DNA from: a virus
Length of the DNA stretch: 28,946 bases
Virus record (IMG/VR): IMGVR_UViG_3300025108_000273
Coordinates: 1 to 28,946 of that record
Strand: one strand, 5' to 3'
Shown: positions 19,602-28,900 of the stretch, in pieces
How positions within the stretch are numbered: the stretch's first letter is position 1
Layout: the number at the start of each line of letters is the position of its first letter
Translations under genes and position numbers: made by a program
Notes under the pieces: generated by a model
What the model saw: the letters and a program-made list of their open reading frames with translations, nothing else
Databases searched by the model: none
What the model was told of the DNA's origin: nothing

Positions 19602-19894
19602 TGAAAAACGTAAAGATAAATCCGATGCTTAAGGGCGTCGATTTAGCAAGAGATGAGAAACTTGATGTTTTCTTTTCCCATACTGATTGGGTAGAAGTTA
19701 ACGAAGAAGAGTGGAAACGTCTTAAAGAGATGACGCACAAGTTAGGAGAAATGAAAGTTTCCCTTCTTGTCGCAGATGGTGAGGACTGGGGACAAATAAA
19801 AGAAGTAGTTTCTACTAAAGAGGTAGAGCCTATTGATGATGAGATGGAAGAAGTTATCTTTTGGGAAGAAGACGAAGTAGCAGAAGAAGAGTGA
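19601..19894 (+). CDS. 97-aa acidic hypothetical protein
   Basis: The product is not recognised. The first half has alternating strand/helix segments (KLDVFFSHTDWVEVNEEEWKRL). The last 30 residues are very acidic (EEVIFWEEDEVAEEE). ACGGAG precedes the ATG, which overlaps the preceding stop. Its place between tail terminator and tail tube suggests a minor tail or assembly role. Confidence 0.65.
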   Translation: MKNVKINPMLKGVDLARDEKLDVFFSHTDWVEVNEEEWKRLKEMTHKLGEMKVSLLVADGEDWGQIKEVVSTKEVEPIDDEMEEVIFWEEDEVAEEE

Positions 19895-19926
19895 CAAGCT
19901 CTTCCGTTTAAAAGTAGGAGAACATA

Positions 19927-20508
19927 ATGGCTAAAAGTATTAGCGAGGTCATGTTAGGAACTGGTGTTTTGTACATAGGTGACGAAGCAACAGCATTCCC
20001 AGCTGACCCAACAACAGCACCATCTGGTTCTGACTGGACAGATATTGGTTATTCTGAAAGTGGTTGGACTCTTGACTATGACAAAACATTCGAAGATGTC
20101 ATGGTTGCAGAAGAGATTGACCCAATTTTCACAATCAAAACTGCCCAAGAAGTTAGAATCTCTGGTGAGCTTGCTCAAGTTTCTTTAGCAAATCTAAAAG
20201 AAGCTATGGGTGGCGGAACAGTAACAACTGGAACACCATCGACTGGATTTTCAGAGTTAAAACCTCCTTCATCAGATTCTTTTTTAGAAAAGTCTTTGAT
20301 GTTGAGGATTGATGCTCCAGATTCAACACTCGGCGGAACTCTTAAAAAAAGAGACGTTTTAGTTCCTAGAGCAGTCAATGTCGGAGCTTTCTCAATGACT
20401 CACGCAAAAGCACCTCAAAAAGTGTTAGTAGCAGTTGAGTACAAAGTGTTAAAGCCAGGCAGCGGTGCTCAGTTCAGCGAATTATTTAAAATAATCGACG
20501 AAGTTTAG
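19927..20508 (+). CDS. Major tail protein (tail tube)
   Basis: The product is 193 aa. The N-terminal GTGVLYIGDEA, then WTDIGYSESGWTL and the DVMVAEEIDPI stretch, followed by QEVRISGELAQVSLANLKEAMG, match the tail-tube monomer pattern of siphophages (Trp-x-x-Ile-Gly, strand, helix with LxxxxG). The rest is beta-rich. It should polymerise in hexameric rings around the tape measure. TAGGAG precedes the ATG. A hairpin overlaps its stop codon. Confidence 0.82.
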   Translation: MAKSISEVMLGTGVLYIGDEATAFPADPTTAPSGSDWTDIGYSESGWTLDYDKTFEDVMVAEEIDPIFTIKTAQEVRISGELAQVSLANLKEAMGGGTVTTGTPSTGFSELKPPSSDSFLEKSLMLRIDAPDSTLGGTLKKRDVLVPRAVNVGAFSMTHAKAPQKVLVAVEYKVLKPGSGAQFSELFKIIDEV

Positions 20509-20513
20509 TCGAT
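20494..20513 (+). other. Hairpin at the end of the tail tube gene
   Basis: ATCGAC (20494-20499) pairs with GTCGAT (20508-20513) around an 8-nt loop that contains part of the TAG stop codon. There is no U-tract. As with the hairpin after the capsid gene, it may stabilise mRNA or lower downstream expression. Confidence 0.4.
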
Positions 20514-20528
20514 AGATAGGAGGGCGTA

Positions 20529-20864
20529 ATGCCGAAATTTGATTTTGACGAAGCAGTCAAAGAGAATAAGAACGAACCCTTGGAGGTAGTGCTCAATAAA
20601 AGAGAATATCTTTTACCAGCACAGTTACCAGCAAGGGTAGTTCTAACACAAATAGCACTTATGGATGAGACTGGAGGACTCGGTACTAACGATATTCCAA
20701 CTTGGTTAGGTGCGCTTGTAGGTGAGGATAACTTACAACAAATGTTAGACGATGGAGCTACATGGGAACAACTAGAAGCAGTAACAACAAAACTTTTAGT
20801 ATTCTACAATGTTATTCCAGAAGAACAAGAAATAGAGACTGGAGACGAAGAAGCCCCAAAATAA
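20529..20864 (+). CDS. Tail assembly chaperone, first frame (gpG-like)
   Basis: The product is 111 aa. It is an acidic helical protein (LPARVVLTQIALMDE, then WLGALVGEDNLQQMLDDG and LLVFYNVIPEEQE) in the position of the phage lambda G chaperone between tail tube and tape measure. These chaperones coat the tape measure during tail assembly. AGGAGG precedes the start. Its stop codon is directly preceded by the slippery heptamer C-CCA-AAA in the right frame, so a fraction of ribosomes may slip back one base and make a longer G-T fusion of about 206 residues. Confidence 0.78.
   Translation: MPKFDFDEAVKENKNEPLEVVLNKREYLLPAQLPARVVLTQIALMDETGGLGTNDIPTWLGALVGEDNLQQMLDDGATWEQLEAVTTKLLVFYNVIPEEQEIETGDEEAPK
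20855..20861 (+). other. Programmed -1 frameshift site
   Basis: C CCA AAA, read in frame as GCC CCA AAA TAA, is a legitimate X-XXY-YYZ heptamer touching the stop codon. A -1 slip continues as CCC AAA ATA AAC ATG into the frame of the next gene. That frame has no Shine-Dalgarno before its own ATG, supporting frameshift expression. No strong downstream pseudoknot was seen. Confidence 0.65.
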
Positions 20865-20866
20865 AC

Positions 20867-21148
20867 ATGTCCCTTAGTGACCTTGTGTACAACTGGGGGG
20901 CGGTAGAGGCAGACTTCAACAGATTCTATAACGTAAGAAATCCTTTGGAACTTACTTGGCGTAAGTTCAATATTCTTTTATTTAATCTTATTTCAGAGCA
21001 ATCAGCATTCTTTAGACCATTTATGGACGAAGCTAGGGAAGACGCTGAGCAACAAGCCGAATGGGATAAAGTAAAAAGAGGGGATAGGGCAGAAATACCT
21101 CGAAGTCAAGTTTCTCTAGGAGAAGCATTAAACGATATAGGATTGTAA
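20867..21148 (+). CDS. Tail assembly chaperone, second frame (gpT-like)
   Basis: The frame encodes 93 aa from the ATG, but more likely is expressed as the C-terminal part of a fusion with the preceding gene. It is helical with aromatic residues: DLVYNWGAVEADFNRFY, WRKFNILLFNLI, then a basic segment, KVKRGDRAEIPRSQ. The frame is -1 relative to gpG, as in lambda. The ATG has no ribosome binding site. It stops directly before the tape measure ATG. Confidence 0.72.
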   Translation: MSLSDLVYNWGAVEADFNRFYNVRNPLELTWRKFNILLFNLISEQSAFFRPFMDEAREDAEQQAEWDKVKRGDRAEIPRSQVSLGEALNDIGL

Positions 21149-24100
21149 ATGGAAAATTCAAGTGTTATAGGTAGGCTGTCGTTTCTAGCTAATGTAGTTG
21201 GAGACGGAGCAGTAGCTGGTATTCAACAAATGGCCAGAGGAACTGGTGCCGCTATGACAAAGTTGGCCTCTTCAGTTCCAGCCGCAGCCTTCGCGGCATC
21301 AGCAGGAGCAGTTGCTGGTATAGGTGCAGCTCTAATTGGTGGTACTATTGCAGCAGCACAATTCGAAGATTCTTTTGCTAATGTTAGAAAAGTTCTTGCA
21401 CGAGCTAGTGAAGAAGAATTAACAGCCATAAGAGAGGCAGTCTTAGACCTCTCTACAGAAATTCCAGTCGCAGCTGGACAACTTGCACAACTTGGTTCTA
21501 TTGCTGGACAGTTAGGTGTAGGAGTTTCTGATATTCCTAGATTCATAGATACAGTAGCTAAGTTAGGTGTAGCTACAAACATGTCAGCTGAACAAGCTGC
21601 TTTTTCAATTGCACGACTCGCTAATGTAACGGGTATTGGAGCTGAAAATGCAGAACAACTTGCTAATGTTTTAGTTAGATTAGGTAACAATACAGCAGCT
21701 ACAGAATCAGAGATTGTATTACTAGCAACAAGATTCGGTGCTGTTGGTAAAATCGCAGGATTATCAGCAGATGAAACATTAGCTTTCTCAGCATCGGTTA
21801 GAGCAACTGGTACAGAGGCCCAAGCTGGAGCTACAGCATTACAGAAATTCTTTTTAGCGCTGCAACAAGCAGCTGCTCAAGGAGGTAGTAAATTAAATGC
21901 TTTTGCTAACGCTATAGGAATGACAGGTGATGAATTTAGAAAGCTTGTAGAGGATGATATATCTAATGCTGCAGTGAAATTCGTAGAAGGTCTTGACAAC
22001 ATTGGTTCTTCTGGTGGCAATGTTCAGCAAGTACTACAAGATGTAGGATTAGGTTCCGTTCGTGTTTCTAAAGTTATGCTTTCTTTGTCATCAGACACAG
22101 AAGAGTTGAGAAGCAACTTAGATTTAGCTAACGATGAAATGGAAAGACAGTCTGCTCTAAACAATGAGGCAGAAAAAAGATTCGGAACTTTACTTAATCA
22201 AATGACAAGATTTAGAAATGTAATCAAAGCAGTAATGATTGATATTGGTGAAGGAATGGTTCCAGTACTTGCTAAATTTGTTGGTAACTTAGCTGATGCA
22301 ATTGCAGGTTTTAGAGAATTTCATGACGTATTAAATACTGATGTTTTTATAAAAGCAGCTAAAACTTTTGGATTACTTACTTTAGCTTTAGGTGCTAGCA
22401 GAATTCCAGCTATTGCACTAGCTTTTAAAACTTTGGCGACAGCAATTGGTCTTGTTGGTTCATCTAGCTTAGTAGCAGCTAATGCAATTGCTATGCTTAA
22501 AGTCGCATTTGCACCTCTTCTAGTAGGTGGTGCAATATTTATAGCAATAGGAGTAATAGTAAAACTTTTTGCAAATATGACCGAGAATATAGCTGGAGCT
22601 AAAAGAAACTTGGATGACTTTAAAAAAGTTATGGAAGAAATAGCAATAGGAGCAGATGAAGTTGATATTTCAGATACGTTAGCTGAAGGTTTATTCGAAA
22701 ACTTAGAAGAAGAAACACAGAATGCTTTTAAACAAGCTTTTGGTAGCAGAACAACAGAAGTCTTAAAAGAAATACTTGGTAATCAAAGTACCGAAGTTCT
22801 AGACAATGTTCGAGCACTTGTGAATGGATTGTCTTCAGTCATAGGTCAAAGTGCTTCTTACTTAGTAACCGATGAACAAGCGTCAGTAATGTTGCAAAAT
22901 CAAGTTAAAGCTGCAAAAGAAAATCTAGAAGTTATAAAAGAAGAGTTTGGAGAGAATTCTAAAATTTTCAATATTAATAAACAGATAATTGAAGTTTTAG
23001 AAAAAAGAATAACAGCAGGTGGAAAGCTTACAACTGGAGATATGGAAATTCTTAATTTGTTGTTAACACAAGTAGATGCTTATGAGAAAATATTGTTTTT
23101 TCAAGATGCGATATTAGACGACAAGATGGAGGACATAAAACAAGAAGTACAAAAAGTTTTAGAACTTTCACAGCAGATGAAATTTTATAATTCTATCAAA
23201 AATGACAACAAAAAAATTCTAGAATTCGCTATAGCCAATGCTGCTAATAATGAAAAATTAGCTAAATTACTTGGGATATCAGCTGATGAGACACAAGAGA
23301 TATTAGACAACACCAACGCTTTTTCTACCGTCCTTCAAAATGCTAATGACTTTGCTGCAGCTTTAAATAAACAACTCAAACCCCTTGAAACCTTGCAAGA
23401 TTTAGAAGAGGCTAAAGACGCTCTCGCAGATGCTAGAAGAGACCAAGTTGCCCTTAATAAAGAAGAAGTTGAACTTAATGAGAAACTTACATCTTTAGAG
23501 AGGGAAATGCAAGACCTTGTGAAAAATGGAAAATTTTTAGCAGAAGATATTATTTCAATAAAAGAAGAAGAATTAGAACTAGCTGAGCTTATAGCTTTAG
23601 CAAACGGTGAAATAGAATTAAGTGCTCAAGAGCAGCTCAGATTAGCTAAAGAAGAACGAGAATTAGAAAGACTGGAAAGAGCAAATGCGCAAGGCTCTCT
23701 TTTTAAGGGAGACCTCCAAATTGCAGCTAAAAAAGAAGAAATTCAAGCCATCAAAACACGTGGTACTACTGAAGAAATGGTTTCTAAAAAAGAAGAAGAG
23801 CTTGCAAAATCAAAAGCAGATGCTCAAATTAGTGCTAATGAAAGAATTATTGAAATTCAAGAGGAGCAAGAAAAAGTTGTAGATAGGCTTGTTGATTTAG
23901 AAGAAGATAGAGAAGATGCTGCTAGAAAAGTAGAAAAAGCTCAAATAGATATTCTTAAAAAGACTAACGATACAATTTTGGCTTTTGGTAATCTTAATAA
24001 TGAGAGTACAGAAGAACTTAGACAACTAGCCGAGGCTTTAGGTATGCCAGAAGCAGTAATAGATAGTATTTTAAAAAAAGTTTTAGCAACAACTTTAGCG

Positions 24101-24445
24101 ATAGAAGCAATGCCAGTTTTTTCGGTTCCTCAACTAGCAGCTGATATGGCTTCTCTTCAAGGGTCAACAGGAAATACACAAGTTGCACGAGCAAGTGGTG
24201 GACCAGTAAGAATAGGTCAAAGAGGACTTGTCGGAGAAAATGGTCCAGAGTTGATAAAGCCAATGCCTAACGGTGTAATGATTAAACCTCTAGCTGGAGG
24301 ACAAGCAGGAGGAGTAACTCAGAATGTAAGTCTTAATATTACTGGACTTCCTACTGACCCAATTGCTGCTAGAAAGATTGCGCAAAATATTCAAAGAGAA
24401 TTAAACAAACTTAAAGGTGATGGAAGAAGCGGAATAGTAAGATGA
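21149..24445 (+). CDS. Tape measure protein
   Basis: The product is 1098 aa. By family rule it sets tail length (roughly 1.5 Å per residue predicts about 165 nm) and helps DNA enter the cell. Residues about 75-330 carry the TP901-type tape measure core (AAQFEDSFANVRKVL, ALDLSTEIP-like helix, NMSAEQAAFSIARLANVTG). Hydrophobic segments lie at about 45-70 and 395-475 (including GGAIFIAIGVIVKLF). Residues about 740-950 are charged coiled coil with repeated KKEE/EELEL runs. The C-terminus has GGPVRIGQRGLVGENGPE near 1016, a typical tape measure ending. TAGGA precedes the ATG. Confidence 0.92.
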   Translation: MENSSVIGRLSFLANVVGDGAVAGIQQMARGTGAAMTKLASSVPAAAFAASAGAVAGIGAALIGGTIAAAQFEDSFANVRKVLARASEEELTAIREAVLDLSTEIPVAAGQLAQLGSIAGQLGVGVSDIPRFIDTVAKLGVATNMSAEQAAFSIARLANVTGIGAENAEQLANVLVRLGNNTAATESEIVLLATRFGAVGKIAGLSADETLAFSASVRATGTEAQAGATALQKFFLALQQAAAQGGSKLNAFANAIGMTGDEFRKLVEDDISNAAVKFVEGLDNIGSSGGNVQQVLQDVGLGSVRVSKVMLSLSSDTEELRSNLDLANDEMERQSALNNEAEKRFGTLLNQMTRFRNVIKAVMIDIGEGMVPVLAKFVGNLADAIAGFREFHDVLNTDVFIKAAKTFGLLTLALGASRIPAIALAFKTLATAIGLVGSSSLVAANAIAMLKVAFAPLLVGGAIFIAIGVIVKLFANMTENIAGAKRNLDDFKKVMEEIAIGADEVDISDTLAEGLFENLEEETQNAFKQAFGSRTTEVLKEILGNQSTEVLDNVRALVNGLSSVIGQSASYLVTDEQASVMLQNQVKAAKENLEVIKEEFGENSKIFNINKQIIEVLEKRITAGGKLTTGDMEILNLLLTQVDAYEKILFFQDAILDDKMEDIKQEVQKVLELSQQMKFYNSIKNDNKKILEFAIANAANNEKLAKLLGISADETQEILDNTNAFSTVLQNANDFAAALNKQLKPLETLQDLEEAKDALADARRDQVALNKEEVELNEKLTSLEREMQDLVKNGKFLAEDIISIKEEELELAELIALANGEIELSAQEQLRLAKEERELERLERANAQGSLFKGDLQIAAKKEEIQAIKTRGTTEEMVSKKEEELAKSKADAQISANERIIEIQEEQEKVVDRLVDLEEDREDAARKVEKAQIDILKKTNDTILAFGNLNNESTEELRQLAEALGMPEAVIDSILKKVLATTLAIEAMPVFSVPQLAADMASLQGSTGNTQVARASGGPVRIGQRGLVGENGPELIKPMPNGVMIKPLAGGQAGGVTQNVSLNITGLPTDPIAARKIAQNIQRELNKLKGDGRSGIVR

Positions 24446-24579
24446 GTTCACGAAATTTAAAAAGAGTTATTTATGGTAGAATGTTAAAAGGAGAAGATAT
24501 AAATTTTCTTATTGCTCCTTTAACTCCAAAACTAAAATACGAAGTACTTTTATATATAGAAAAGAAACAAAATGATTGA
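24442..24579 (+). CDS. 45-aa hypothetical protein
   Basis: The start overlaps the tape measure stop as ATGA, and it ends 8 bp inside the next small gene. The sequence is basic at the N-terminus (MSSRNLKRVIYGRML), followed by GEDINFLIAPLTPKLKYEVLLY. It has the look of a small tail-chaperone-like helix protein but is not recognised. No strong Shine-Dalgarno, so coupling is likely. Confidence 0.55.
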   Translation: MSSRNLKRVIYGRMLKGEDINFLIAPLTPKLKYEVLLYIEKKQND

Positions 24580-24694
24580 TAATAAAGAAAAACAATACTT
24601 AAAAGCTTGTAAATCAGATTTTAAATGCGGTAATTATTTTTATGGACCTAAATATCAGTACTGTGAAATATGTAGAGCAAAGGATATGTGCTAA
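24572..24694 (+). CDS. 40-aa cysteine-rich mini-protein
   Basis: It contains five Cys (C13, C19, C31, C34, C40) in 40 residues, including CEIC, enough for a small zinc site. It overlaps the gene before it by 8 bp and the one after by one base (TAATG). Comparable Cys-pair micro-proteins occur at 2867 and 14700 in this phage. The role is unknown. Confidence 0.55.
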   Translation: MIDNKEKQYLKACKSDFKCGNYFYGPKYQYCEICRAKDMC

Positions 24695-25938
24695 TGGCTA
24701 ATACTTTTACAGTAGGTAGATTAAGTTTTACTTCTCCCAGAGCTTTAGCAGAGTCTTCTATTCCATCTGATGGTAAAAACTCTTTAGAAAGAAATATTTC
24801 TATCAACGGTACTTTAGTTGCTGATTCTCTAGCTGATGCTAAAAATATAAGAGATGAACTTATTTCTTTAAGTAACTCAAACTTAATAGTCCCTTTTACT
24901 TATGAAGGAGACTCAACTTATGGAGGTTATTGCCAAGTAGATGCAGCAGATGTAAATACTAGTCATCTTTTTGGCAATGGTCTCTTTAAATACAGCCTAA
25001 ACCTTAGAATTAAAGGTAGAGCTGGTGAAACAAGTTTCGAATCAAACCTAACAGGGAGTTTGCTTGTAAATGCTCATAGCTATTCATCAAGCAATACTTA
25101 TGGACCTACACACGCTTTACCAGTAAATGCTTATAATTATGCTCACTCAGAGGCTCCTACAACTCATTCAAGAGCTTCAAACAACGGAACTGTTTATCTA
25201 TTTATAGACCAAAATCTAAGGGATGCTCAAGCAAATTGGCAAGTGGCACCAGAGAATTATTATAAAGGTGCAGCTCAAATAACAGTTGACAACTATGTAA
25301 AAAATGGATACTTAACTAAAGATAATCCAAATGCTGTTGTTTTAGATAATGGAATAATTCAAGTTACCTCTGGAAGTGTTTTAAATGAATCAAGACTAAA
25401 TTTGAAGTTTTATGATAACGGAGAATTTGTATCGGAAAGAGAAGTTTCTTTTTCAATGGGTGCAGGTTTTACTGAATGGAATACTTGGAAGTCAGTTCAG
25501 ATACTTAGAAATGATGCAGAAGAAGCCTCTGTTAGATTAGTCACATATTCTGAAGATGCTGGTGATGGTAAATTAACTTTAGACTTAACAGTAAAAAGAG
25601 GTATGCATCACGTATCTTTTGTTGCCACACAAAGTGGTACTTCAAGTCGTTCAGCTGCTTCTAGAATAAATTGTAAATTAGAAACTGCTAATACAGTAAC
25701 AACAAACTCTGTTGGTTATACAGAGACAGCATCTGATTCAGATGGACAAAAGTTTTTTGTAAAGTCACCACAAGGAGCAACAGCGAGCGCAAGTGATAAA
25801 AACCTTCATATAGCATCAGCGCAATTTAAAGGTATCTTAGGATATATCTATGGTACAGACGCTTTTGATGGTGAAGATGCAATATTCGAACAATATATGG
25901 AGTCAACTTACGAACAAGTGAGATTAGTGAGAAGCTAA
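24694..25938 (+). CDS. Distal tail-like protein
   Basis: The product is 414 aa. The first 110 residues resemble the N-terminal domain of distal tail proteins, which form the ring between tube and tip: TFTVGRLSF, SLERNISINGTLV, then DAKNIRDELISLSNSN, VPFTYEGDSTYGGYCQV. The remainder is a beta-rich, Ser/Thr/Asn-rich region consistent with a carbohydrate-binding or galectin-like insert (NGTVYLFIDQNL, LNLKFYDNGEF, KLTLDLTVKRGMHHVSFV). It follows the tape measure in standard order. A GTG at 24688 could be an alternative start, but the ATG in TAATG context fits its neighbours. Confidence 0.7.
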   Translation: MANTFTVGRLSFTSPRALAESSIPSDGKNSLERNISINGTLVADSLADAKNIRDELISLSNSNLIVPFTYEGDSTYGGYCQVDAADVNTSHLFGNGLFKYSLNLRIKGRAGETSFESNLTGSLLVNAHSYSSSNTYGPTHALPVNAYNYAHSEAPTTHSRASNNGTVYLFIDQNLRDAQANWQVAPENYYKGAAQITVDNYVKNGYLTKDNPNAVVLDNGIIQVTSGSVLNESRLNLKFYDNGEFVSEREVSFSMGAGFTEWNTWKSVQILRNDAEEASVRLVTYSEDAGDGKLTLDLTVKRGMHHVSFVATQSGTSSRSAASRINCKLETANTVTTNSVGYTETASDSDGQKFFVKSPQGATASASDKNLHIASAQFKGILGYIYGTDAFDGEDAIFEQYMESTYEQVRLVRS

Positions 25939-28900
25939 TGGCCATAACAGAAAGGTTGATGGGCGCAGGCAACTTTGGAGTAACTTTCCTTCAAGACCAA
26001 ACGCCATCAGAAGTAATAGACACAATTCAAGAATGGGGACATATTGTTGTTACTCCTCAAGAAATGAACCCAGCACTTTTTGATGACAATGCTATTCTCG
26101 CTGCAGCCAGATACACAGGTATTGTTTTATCTAAAACTTTAGAAGAGGGTGTTGTCCAAGTTTCTGGAAGTGGATTACAACTTTATCTTGGTGATGACCG
26201 TGGTAAAGGTATGGTTATTGCAGAAGATAAAAATGTTGGAAACTTAAGGTCATACACTGACTTACCCCTTTCTAGCGTTCTGTTTCAATCGTCAACTCCT
26301 TATGGAATTATGCGCAATCAAGCTGGTAGTTTACAAGCCATCACTCAAGGAACTATTTATGATGGTTCTTCTACTTACACAGGTACACACTTTGTTGAAA
26401 CTTCTTTACATGCATTAAAACATATTTGTGAAGATTTGGGTTATGAGTTTAGAGTTAACCAAGACGCAACAATAGACGCAGGTCCAGCATCAAATCTTTT
26501 TACTGGTGTTAATACAGACCCAACAACCGTAGTTGTTAAAACAGGTTATGGAGATGACCCAACTTATCAAGGAATAAGTCCTACAGGAGCTAGAACGGAG
26601 TTTAATGCTGCAGATTATGTAACAAAAGTTGACTTTATTGCTGAGATAGGTGCTTTTAACGACCCTACAGATTTTGAAGGAGAAGCTTCTAAGAGTGATG
26701 GAGATATTCCTTATTACGATATTCACGGCAATAAACTTTCAAGAACAGGCCTAGTCTCTGTTCCAGATATGGATAGTGATAAACTCGACGACCAAGCTGG
26801 ACTTATGCTCACTGAATTATCTAAAATTAAAAAAGTTCTTAACCTTGACCTTGAACAATATGAAGTAACTGGAGACTTAAAAGTTGGTGACTTTATATTT
26901 GCTTTTGACCCATTTATAGGATTCGCAGACAACTCAACAGATGCTGCTGCAGAATCAAGAGATATGTATGAGATTAGCTTTAGGGGACAACAGATAAATC
27001 CAGTCAAAGTAAGAGTTGTTGGATTAAGCTTTCCTATTGCTTCTGGAATGGGTGTTTATTTTAGAAAGTTTGATGGAACAAATGTTACTTATACTGATTT
27101 AACACCTTATGTTTCTTTCGAAAGTGGAGACACACAAGTAGAATTAGGTGACGTTCTAAGAGATATATCGGATGACTTACGATTTAATGAATATTCGATA
27201 GCTGCTAGAACAGCATCAGCCAAGTCTATACCAGACCTACCAAGTACTCCTACTTTGCAATCTGGTACTTACCAAGATGGTACAGGTGAATCCAAAGGAT
27301 TTATTCGTATTGTCTTTTCGAAACCATCCAACATTGATGGCTCAAATATAGTTGACGGAAGTCACTATAGAGTTAGATATCGCATATCGGATGGATTATC
27401 CACAAGTGGCGGCACCTCGGCGAATGAATATACCTTTAAGGATTTTCCTTTTACGGGGTCTTCCACTGAAAGCTTGGTCATATCAGACCTAACAGTTGGT
27501 AAAGCTTATAGAGTTGGTGTAGCAGCGGTAGATACATCTGGTTTCAGAAAAAAAGATGACTATACAGCTACTGGTGTTGATATATATACAGATACACCAT
27601 CGGTAAATCCAAACTTTACAACGAATGCAATTATTGAAATAGATAGAGATGGACAAGCACCTTCAAAGCCAAAACAGGCACAATCTATTGCAGCTGGCCC
27701 ACTTAGAGTTCAGCTTACACATTATTTAGGAAAAGAAGGAACAGACGGAAGTGGTAATCCTTTTGGAGACTTTACTTTAGAAGGTGATGTTGACCATTTA
27801 GATATACATGCAGTAACTCAATCTGGTAATACTGCTTCTTTCACAACAAACACAGCTAACAAAATTGGCGAGATAAGAGTTACTTCTGGAAATATACTTC
27901 AACAGATACCAGTTATAGGAACTATGGAGCTAGAAGATTCCCAAGACTACTACTTTAGAATAGTAGCTGTTGACAAGTCTGGTAATGCTTCTAATCCATC
28001 AGATGGACAAGCTGCTTTAGCAAATCTTATAGCAGAAGCAAATATATCAGATGCAACTATAACAACAGCAAAAATTGGTGATGCAGCTATAACTAATGCT
28101 AAGATTGCAGATGCAACAATAACTACAGCAAAAATAAATGATTTATCAGCAGATAAAATAACTTCTGGAATTATTACTGGTGGAGAAATAACAGTAGGAA
28201 CTTCAACTAATACAAACGGTTTTATAAAATCACATAACTACTCATCTGGTTCTGCTGGATGGATAATTAAACCAGATGGTACAGCAGAGTTTCAGAACGC
28301 TACCATTAGAGGAAGCTTGGATGCAGGAGATATAACCTCTGGAACACTTTCTGTTAATAGATTAGATTTAACACAAATATTGACTGTAGGAGAAGCAGCA
28401 GGAGATGTTAACTCTGGTTCAACAACAATAGATGGTGACAATATTACGACAGGAACTATTACTGCTACACAAATAGACTCAAATACGATAACAACTAACG
28501 AACTAAACTTTACTCCTTTTGCTGATGGAGATGATTTAACAGCAGGAACCCTTGGAGGCATTTCAATAAATGCAGCAAATATACAAGCAAACTATTCAGC
28601 GGGTTCTGCAGGATTTCTAATTGAATCAGATGGAGACGCATTCTTCAATAGTGTTACTGTAAATAATCCAATTATTACTTTAGGAACTCAATCCAGTGGA
28701 ACACCAACTTCTGCATCAAGTAGTGCAATAAAAATAGGTACATCAGTTATGTTTGAACAAAGCAATAAGTTAAAAGTTACTAAACCTTTTGTTGTTTTAC
28801 CAGATGGAAGTGAATCCGCACCATCTTTAACTATATCTGGGGATTATGATGAGTTAGGTTTTTTTGTAACTAACACAACATCAGAAGGTGGATATTCTAC

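Noticed and set aside
21223-21690. Minus-strand frame of 155 codons inside the tape measure gene
   Set aside because: It is the mirror frame of the Ala-rich tape measure core, rich in Ser, Pro and Ala as expected from antisense reading, and has no ribosome site.
28047-28140. Tandem nucleotide repeat as a separate element
   Set aside because: The repeat encodes the (A/T)I(T/N)xAKIxDA protein motif in the tail-tip gene and is explained by that coding role.
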